19,100 nucleotides of DNA from Colimorpha_A sp045591885 (GTDB lineage: Bacteria > Bacillota > Clostridia > Oscillospirales > CAG-272), in NCBI GenBank assembly GCA_045591885.1, contig JAZNTT010000017.1, forward strand, positions 1-19,100, read 5' to 3'. The notes beneath the pieces are model-generated. The model did not search any database, was not told the origin of the DNA, and saw only the letters and a program-made list of their open reading frames with translations. Made by a program: the position numbers and the translations under genes. This document shows, piece after piece, positions 14,542 through 19,100 of this stretch (its first letter is position 1; each line of letters begins with the position of its first letter).

Positions 14542-14577
14542 AAAAAGCGTCAATTCCGATTTGGAATTGACGCTTTT
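14542..14577 (-). terminator. Terminator of DUF4091 paralogue B
   Basis: A perfect 12-bp stem (14546-14557 with 14563-14574) has a five-base loop. On the minus strand it is followed by the T-run of 14542-14546 and lies a few bases after the stop codon at 14582. Confidence 0.9.
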
Positions 14578-14581
14578 AATA

Positions 14582-16219
14582 TTACTTATTATTAAGTTTC
14601 GCTTCAAGAGCGTTACCGATTTCGATACGAAGTGCCTCGAACTTGTCTGCATCTACGAACTCGGTAAGAGAAGGAGTGCCTTCGTAGGTCTTTTCAAGGA
14701 GCCATTCCTTGCCGAGATACTTTTCTGCAAGATTGAGCATCTCGATATCGTCAGCACCGTCGCGAACGATCTTTGCTCTGATGGAGGGAACTGCTCCGCC
14801 GAATCCAACGTCCTGACCGGGATAGAAGAGGAAGCCACAACCGTAGATTATCTTGCCATCGCCGTTCGAAATCTTGGTGTTTACGGTTTCCCACGGGTTC
14901 TGCATGGTAGGCTTAATGCCTGCATGAATAGCGCTGGGGCCTTCCTTATAACCGTAGTAGTTGATCGCCCAGTACAAGAAGCCGTCGATGTCTCTCTGCC
15001 AGAACTGCCAGAACATAAGACGCTGATTTGCGCCATTGGTATCGATGAACATCTGTGCATAGGGATCGTCGGGAGTGTTACAAACGTAACTCCACATTCT
15101 GTCTCCCTCTGCGATCTGTTCGTCCATTCTCTCGTGGAAGGTCTTACTGGGCTTATAGTTAAGGTACTTATCGTAGGACTGAGTGTCGTCCCAAAGGCAG
15201 AGTTTAGGACACCAGAGAGTCGTATAGTCCATCATGTCCTCGGTCTGGTCCTTGCCTGCGCCAAGCTGAATGTTAGTATAATAAGGAGCACAGATATCGA
15301 TCTCGGGGCAAAGCTCGCCAAGAGTTTTTTCCCACTGACGAAGCTCAGCCAGATGCTGCTCGGTTCTTGGCTCGTCGATAGGATAGAAGAACGCCTTCTT
15401 GAGCCATTCCTCGTTGCTCTTTATCTTTTTGTAATACTGAAGAAGCTTCTCTTTGTTTATAGTATTATCCTCGTTCATCGGGATCGGCACCTGGAAAGCG
15501 GTAACGCGAGGATCGGACATATATGCATTTGCTTCATCGCTGAGAATATCGCAAGGAAGCAAATGCGGACTTATGTTGTGCTGAACAGCAGTTTCGTACC
15601 AATCCTTGTAATTTCCATTGAAGTGGCTTACCCAGTCGCTTCTGAGTCCACCGGTAGCCTGGAATGTTCTATTCTCGGGAAGAGTAATATTCCAAACGTG
15701 AACGGTGATATTGTAGGTAGCAAGAACGTTCTTTTCCCTGTCCTTTACCTCGTAAACGTACTTATACTCGCCTGCGGGGGTATCCTTGGTGGTCGTGAAC
15801 TCAACCATGAAGGGAAGTACTCTCTTCTCCTGAAGCTGAATGCGTCTGCCGTAATAAGGAATGAGCGAGTCTGTGTACTCATACTTTCTGCCGCAAGCAT
15901 GTGCGCGATCCATTGAGAACATAGCAGTCTTGATGTACTCATTTTCGCCGGATGTCTGACCGAAGGAAATGTTCTTAATTTCCTTGTCAGAATATATAGC
16001 TACCTGACAGCCCTCTGTCTCGCCCTTGGCAAGATATACGGTATAATCGGTCTTGGAGGCATCCTCAGGAGCGATGTTTACCGCCGTTTTTTCAAAACCG
16101 TGGAAAGCCCAGGCTTTGAGCTCAAAAGGATCTTCCTTGGGTACCGTCTTCTTTCCGTCGCACGCAGCGAGAGGAAGAACCATAACCAAAGCAAGAATCA
16201 AAATCAAAAGCTTTTTCAT
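14582..16219 (-). CDS. DUF4091-domain lipoprotein, paralogue B
   Basis: This 545-residue lipoprotein has a signal ending at Cys20 (LPLAAC). It aligns with paralogue A from signal to C-terminus: KAWAFHGFEKTAVNI, TVYLAKGETEGCQVAIY, EKRVLPFMVEF, ITVHVWNITLPENRTF, MSDPRVTAF, AFFYPIDEPRTEQHLAELR (acidic Asp282-Glu283), CAPYYTNIQLG, VCNTPDDPYAQMFIDT, RDIDGFLYWAIN and VPSIRAKIVRDGADDIE. It differs by a short insertion in the 'YKEGPSAIHAGIKPT' part near residues 428-442. The proposed role is an extracellular glycan-related enzyme or binding protein, by analogy with glycoside hydrolase folds only. GGAGAAA lies before the ATG, and a good promoter and its own terminator make it a separate transcription unit. 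Confidence 0.9.
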   Translation of the reverse strand: MKKLLILILALVMVLPLAACDGKKTVPKEDPFELKAWAFHGFEKTAVNIAPEDASKTDYTVYLAKGETEGCQVAIYSDKEIKNISFGQTSGENEYIKTAMFSMDRAHACGRKYEYTDSLIPYYGRRIQLQEKRVLPFMVEFTTTKDTPAGEYKYVYEVKDREKNVLATYNITVHVWNITLPENRTFQATGGLRSDWVSHFNGNYKDWYETAVQHNISPHLLPCDILSDEANAYMSDPRVTAFQVPIPMNEDNTINKEKLLQYYKKIKSNEEWLKKAFFYPIDEPRTEQHLAELRQWEKTLGELCPEIDICAPYYTNIQLGAGKDQTEDMMDYTTLWCPKLCLWDDTQSYDKYLNYKPSKTFHERMDEQIAEGDRMWSYVCNTPDDPYAQMFIDTNGANQRLMFWQFWQRDIDGFLYWAINYYGYKEGPSAIHAGIKPTMQNPWETVNTKISNGDGKIIYGCGFLFYPGQDVGFGGAVPSIRAKIVRDGADDIEMLNLAEKYLGKEWLLEKTYEGTPSLTEFVDADKFEALRIEIGNALEAKLNNK

Positions 16220-16256
16220 TAGTGTTTCTCCTTATGCAAATAGGTTTACTTCCCAA

Positions 16257-16285
16257 ATTGTATCATACAAATCCGAATTAGTCAA
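16257..16285 (-). promoter_or_regulatory. Sigma-A promoter of DUF4091 paralogue B
   Basis: On the minus strand TTGACT (16280-16285), 17 bases, TACAAT (16257-16262). As for paralogue A, the -35 box abuts the upstream terminator's U-run. Confidence 0.82.
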
Positions 16286-16286
16286 C

Positions 16287-16315
16287 AAAAAAACACCCGA
16301 GTGGGTGTCTTTTTT
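16287..16315 (-). terminator. Terminator after spoIIID
   Basis: ACACCC (16293-16298) pairs with GGGTGT (16303-16308), loop GAGT, with A/T runs on both sides. It begins directly at the end of the spoIIID coding region, and its minus-strand U-run is 16287-16292. Confidence 0.85.
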
Positions 16316-16316
16316 G

Positions 16317-16595
16317 TTAATTTTTATTAAACACATCTTTTTTCAGTTTTTTATATTTTGCTTTCGTTGCTTCGCCGCCTCTTATATGGCGCTCTGACTT
16401 ATTCTTATCAAGGACCTCCTTCACCGATAGGTACAAGGACGGATTTGCCCTTTCGAGCTTTTCCGTTATATCCTTATGAACCGTCGACTTGCTTATTCCG
16501 AAAGTCGAAGCGGCAGCGCGCACCGTTGCGCCTGTTTTTACTATGTATTTGCCGAGAAGCTGACATCTCTTCTCGACCACGGTTTCGGTCAGCAT
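16317..16595 (-). CDS. spoIIID: SpoIIID, sporulation mother-cell transcription regulator
   Basis: This 92-residue DNA-binding protein is the SpoIIID switch regulator, which controls sigma-E regulon genes in the mother cell during endospore formation. Residues 24-47 (starting TVRAAASTFGISKSTVHKD) are the helix-turn-helix, and the second conserved block is NKSERHIRGGEATKAKY (65-81), both strongly typical. The C-terminal tail is basic, as in known SpoIIID, which uses it for DNA contact. AAGGA precedes the ATG by about 8 bases. A possible sigma-E promoter (16641-16669) lies upstream, consistent with sigma-E control known in Bacillus. The gene follows a lipoprotein gene by 71 bases; in other spore formers spoIIID is often next to mreB/mbl, which is not seen here. 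Confidence 0.95.
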   Translation of the reverse strand: MLTETVVEKRCQLLGKYIVKTGATVRAAASTFGISKSTVHKDITEKLERANPSLYLSVKEVLDKNKSERHIRGGEATKAKYKKLKKDVFNKN

Positions 16596-16640
16596 TCCGT
16601 ATCCTTCCCTTCCCGCCTTTCGGCGTTAAGCTTTTGATAC

Positions 16641-16669
16641 AGATTATGCTGTAAGAACTAATTTTATTA
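16641..16669 (-). promoter_or_regulatory. Candidate sigma-E promoter of spoIIID
   Basis: On the minus strand TAATAAA (16663-16669), 14 bases, CATAATCT (16641-16648). The -35 element matches the sigma-E consensus KMATATW at six of seven positions, while the -10 element matches CATACANT only in its first four bases and last base. The -35 overlaps the stop codon of the lipoprotein gene. Weak but well placed. Confidence 0.35.
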
Positions 16670-17095
16670 CTTTTCGGTTTGCGGGGCGGTTACGTTGAAA
16701 TACAGCGTTATCTTTTCGGTTCGGCACTGAATTTCTATCGTATACTTTCCCGGCTTCGTTTGATTTCCGACGCGCCATTCCCATCCTACTATACCGTTTA
16801 CATCGGAATATTTTTCTTCAAGTCCCTTTGCCTCACTCACCGTAGTGTAGGTTACGGTAATCATATATTCTGTATTCGGAAGACCACGAACGGTAACAGA
16901 CGCCTTACTGCCCGCAGATACCGTTTCGGTAAGCGCGACAAGCTTGAGCGAGCCAACCGGTAATTCGGTCGGCTCGGTGATTTCCGCCGTCGAGGACGCC
17001 TGAGTTGTCTCGCCCTCAGAATATATTGTCATCAAATCACCGCTTCTGCACGACGTCAAAATGAGCGCAAGAAGCACAAATGCGACCTTTCTCAT
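16667..17095 (-). CDS. Small lipoprotein with Ig-like beta domain
   Basis: This 142-residue protein has a lipoprotein signal with LTSC (Cys16). A Ser/Thr/Glu-rich linker (about 28-48) is followed by a beta-sandwich-like domain (LKLVALTETVSAGSKASVTVRGLPNTEYMITV, then GWEWRVGNQTKPGKYTIEIQC). The pattern GxVxWxWxVGxxTKPGxYxIxI is seen in Ig-like extracellular modules of Firmicutes. Its ATG overlaps the stop of the phosphoesterase gene by 4 bases (17092-17095), so it is translationally coupled and the two proteins probably share the cell-surface location. No specific function is known. Confidence 0.82.
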   Translation of the reverse strand: MRKVAFVLLALILTSCRSGDLMTIYSEGETTQASSTAEITEPTELPVGSLKLVALTETVSAGSKASVTVRGLPNTEYMITVTYTTVSEAKGLEEKYSDVNGIVGWEWRVGNQTKPGKYTIEIQCRTEKITLYFNVTAPQTEK

Positions 17096-17934
17096 TCTGC
17101 TTCTCCTGACGGAAGAAGCGTAACCAAAACCAGCTCAGGTCGGTTAAAGACGCGCGGAAGGACATGTTTTGAAAGCCCTCTGCTGACTATCATTTTGCCA
17201 CCGTTAGCCATTATATATTCTCCGCCCGCATATTTCGGAAAAAATCCCTGATGAGGCGCGTAAAGACCGTTAATAAGCCCGGGAACTATGACCTGACCTC
17301 CATGAGCATGGCCGCACAAAACAAGATCGAACGGTGTTTCCTCATAATAGCTTATAAGCTCGGGGCGGTGGCTGAGCAGTATGCTGAAATAGTTTCCGTC
17401 AAGGGTTTTTCCGCAGTCCGTGAGCTGATCCTCCCAAAGTCTGCCGTACCTGTCGGGCGACTCTATTGGATCGTCAACTCCGCCTACCGCTATATTCTGT
17501 TCTCCGATCCTTACCGTCTCAATCTCGCCCTCAAGAACTCTTATTCCGTAAGAAGCGAGCTTTTCCTTTATTGCATCGGCAAGGTGTGTATACACCTCGT
17601 GATTTCCGCTGACGTAGTAGCACGGGTAGAGCGATGCGATATTTTTCAGAAATTTGAAGCACGCACCGTTCGGTACGCGGTTATCAAGTATATCGCCCGT
17701 CATAACGACTATATCGGGAGATATATTCGTTACCGCTTCAACAAGCTCCGAGCATTCTTCACCATATTTCGAGCTATGAAGATCTGATATCTGAATTATT
17801 TTGACGGGTGTTTTTATCTTCTCGCTGAACACAGGATAGGTTTTCAGGCACATTTTCTTGTTCATTGCAAAATATGACAGTGCCGCGGTACCCGCTCCTG
17901 CGAGTGCAAGGAGAATTGCGTTTGATGCTTTCAT
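17092..17934 (-). CDS. Membrane-anchored metallophosphoesterase, YkuE/YaeI-like
   Basis: This 280-residue protein has an N-terminal hydrophobic segment (about residues 5-24), probably a signal anchor, so the catalytic domain faces outside. The five metal-binding motifs of the calcineurin-like phosphoesterase family are all present: DLH (51-53), GD (80-81), GNHE (110-113), SHRPE (188-192) and GHAHGGQ (208-214). Relatives include YkuE, a cell-wall-associated metal-dependent phosphoesterase, and UDP-diacylglucosamine or lipid A-type hydrolases of this fold. The substrate is not readable. The ATG lies one base after the pepT stop codon, and the last codons overlap the lipoprotein start, so the three genes look like one tight unit. 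Confidence 0.92.
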   Translation of the reverse strand: MKASNAILLALAGAGTAALSYFAMNKKMCLKTYPVFSEKIKTPVKIIQISDLHSSKYGEECSELVEAVTNISPDIVVMTGDILDNRVPNGACFKFLKNIASLYPCYYVSGNHEVYTHLADAIKEKLASYGIRVLEGEIETVRIGEQNIAVGGVDDPIESPDRYGRLWEDQLTDCGKTLDGNYFSILLSHRPELISYYEETPFDLVLCGHAHGGQVIVPGLINGLYAPHQGFFPKYAGGEYIMANGGKMIVSRGLSKHVLPRVFNRPELVLVTLLPSGEAE

Positions 17935-17935
17935 A

Positions 17936-19100
17936 TTACTTTTCCGTATATATTCTTACTATTTCGAGAAGTATTTCGACGCATTTATCCATGCCCTCAA
18001 CGGTTGCGTGTTCATAAGGGCCGTGACCCGCGTATGCTCCTGTGCCGAGGTTCGGGCAAGGAAGCCCCATAAAGGACAGACGCGCGCCGTCTGTGCCGCC
18101 TCTTATCGGGTAGACCTCGGGGGTGACGCCTGCGTTTTCTGCCGCCTTTATCGCGGTTTCGACGATGTGATAATGCGGGCGCACCATTTCTGCCATATTG
18201 CGGTACTGCTCCTTGATCTCGAGTGTGACCGTACCTTCGCCGTACTTTTCGTTGAGAAGCGCGGTTATATGGCGTAGGGTCTCGTTTCTGATCTCGAAAT
18301 TATGCGCATCGTGGTCGCGCACGATATAGGTAAGCGTCGCCTCCGACGTTTCGCCCTTCATGTCGGTCAGGTGGAAGAAGCCCTGATAGCCTTCCGTATT
18401 GCGGGGCGTATCGCAGGCGGGGAGCATCGAATTGAACTCCATTGCGACGAGAGATGCGTTTATCATCGTATTCTTCGAGCTGCCGGGGTGAACGGAGAAG
18501 CCCTTTATCTTAACGAGGGCACCCGATGCGTTGAAGTTTTCATACTCGACTCCTCCGACACCGCCGCCGTCTACTGTATAACCAAAGTCTGCGCCGAAAA
18601 GCGGTACGTCAAAGTGGTCTGCGCCCTCTCCGATCTCCTCGTCGGGAGTAAAGCCGATGCAGATCTTGCCGTGGGGGAGATTATTTTCAAGCAGAATTTC
18701 CGCCATTGTTATTATCTCGGCAATTCCTGCCTTATCGTCACCGCCGAGCAGCGTTGTGCCGTCCGTGGTGATAAGGGTCTGACCTTTAAGAGATTTAAGG
18801 TGCGGGAAGTCACTGACCTTGAGTACGCGTCCGCTTTCGCCCAGAACGACGTCGCTACCGTCGTAATTTTCGATAAGCTGAGCCTTTACGCCCTCACCGC
18901 TGAATTCGGGCGAGGTATCCATGTGTGCAATAAAGCCGATCGCGGGGACGTTTTCGCAGCCCTTCGTTGCAGGGATAACGGCGTAAACGTAGCCGAGATC
19001 ATTATAGGTCGATTCGATCCCCATTGAAAGAAGCTCGTCGTTAAGCGCCTTTGCGAGCACGAGCTGACCGCCGGTGCTGGGGGTAACGCCTGATGTTTCT
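17936..19100 (-). CDS. pepT: Tripeptide aminopeptidase PepT (5'-truncated by window)
   Basis: PepT is an M20-family zinc exopeptidase that removes the N-terminal residue from tripeptides in the cytoplasm. The frame stays open to the window edge (upstream residues ETSGVTPSTGGQ match the N-terminal region of PepT), so about 25-30 residues are missing; an internal GTG at 19060 is not the true start. Motifs: GFIAHMDTSPEFSG (metal His and Asp), LGGDDKAGIAEI (bridging Asp), TPDEEIGEGADHFD (general base Glu and metal ligand), FSVHPGSSKNTMINAS, and the C-terminal YAGHGPYEHATVEGM (metal His). It ends one base before the phosphoesterase start. Confidence 0.96.
   Translation of the reverse strand, partial: ETSGVTPSTGGQLVLAKALNDELLSMGIESTYNDLGYVYAVIPATKGCENVPAIGFIAHMDTSPEFSGEGVKAQLIENYDGSDVVLGESGRVLKVSDFPHLKSLKGQTLITTDGTTLLGGDDKAGIAEIITMAEILLENNLPHGKICIGFTPDEEIGEGADHFDVPLFGADFGYTVDGGGVGGVEYENFNASGALVKIKGFSVHPGSSKNTMINASLVAMEFNSMLPACDTPRNTEGYQGFFHLTDMKGETSEATLTYIVRDHDAHNFEIRNETLRHITALLNEKYGEGTVTLEIKEQYRNMAEMVRPHYHIVETAIKAAENAGVTPEVYPIRGGTDGARLSFMGLPCPNLGTGAYAGHGPYEHATVEGMDKCVEILLEIVRIYTEK

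Noticed and set aside
14479..14652. Longer start for DUF4091 paralogue A (594 residues)
   Set aside because: The extension would read through a terminator and a consensus promoter, and the lipoprotein signal begins at 14478 with its own ribosome binding site.
14534..15916. 460-residue plus-strand reading frame
   Set aside because: Antisense shadow of DUF4091 paralogue B; the minus-strand protein aligns with its neighbour and has signal peptide, promoter and terminator.
1..19100. CRISPR array, transposase, integrase, prophage or toxin-antitoxin pair
   Set aside because: No regularly spaced direct repeats, recombinase motifs or paired small genes were found on either strand.

Overview
The window reads as chromosomal DNA of a low-to-mid GC, endospore-forming Firmicute, probably a Clostridia/Oscillospirales-type (gut-like) anaerobe. 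The support is a SpoIIID sporulation regulator, a class A RNase P RNA, strong AGGAGG-type ribosome binding sites, sigma-A promoters with 17-bp spacers, many small lipoproteins, and intrinsic terminators after most transcription units. No phage, transposase, CRISPR array or defence island is visible. It is ordinary genome with some unusual small elements.

Layout. Bases 1-3570 (+): the 3' part of uvrA, then a secreted LysM-CAP protein with its own promoter and a strong hairpin at the start of its leader. Bases 3600-3870: a nested palindromic intergenic element beside a tRNA-Trp gene (-). Bases 4007-5190: a small DUF4358-like lipoprotein (+) converging with a nuclease-fold-like protein (-). Bases 5204-6530: a cysteine-rich conserved protein (-) whose promoter carries two identical 13-bp palindromes, and a small P-loop protein (-). 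Bases 6557-7966: glucose-6-phosphate isomerase (-), which leads a two-gene unit with the P-loop gene. Bases 8022-8460: rnpB (+), divergent from pgi. Bases 8516-11599: a four-gene unit (-) of PfkB-type kinase, alpha/beta hydrolase, RuvX and a two-repeat lipoprotein. Bases 11670-12844: an RlmL/YpsC-type rRNA methyltransferase (+). Bases 12868-16285: two tandem paralogous DUF4091 lipoproteins (-), each with its own promoter. Bases 16317-19100: spoIIID, a small lipoprotein, a YkuE-like metallophosphoesterase and pepT (-), with pepT cut by the window end.

How the parts relate. Much of the content is housekeeping: DNA repair (UvrA, RuvX), tRNA and rRNA maturation (RNase P RNA, the methyltransferase), glycolysis (Pgi) and peptide use (PepT). 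The surface set (LysM-CAP, five lipoproteins including the DUF4091 pair, and the membrane-anchored phosphoesterase) points to envelope and glycan work. The least explained items are the DUF4091 duplication with near-identical terminator/promoter junctions, a PfkB-family protein that has lost its GAGD anion-hole glycines, a PD-(D/E)XK-like protein, the operator-like double palindrome and the nested palindromic element. I did not find a clear, wholly new multi-gene system.
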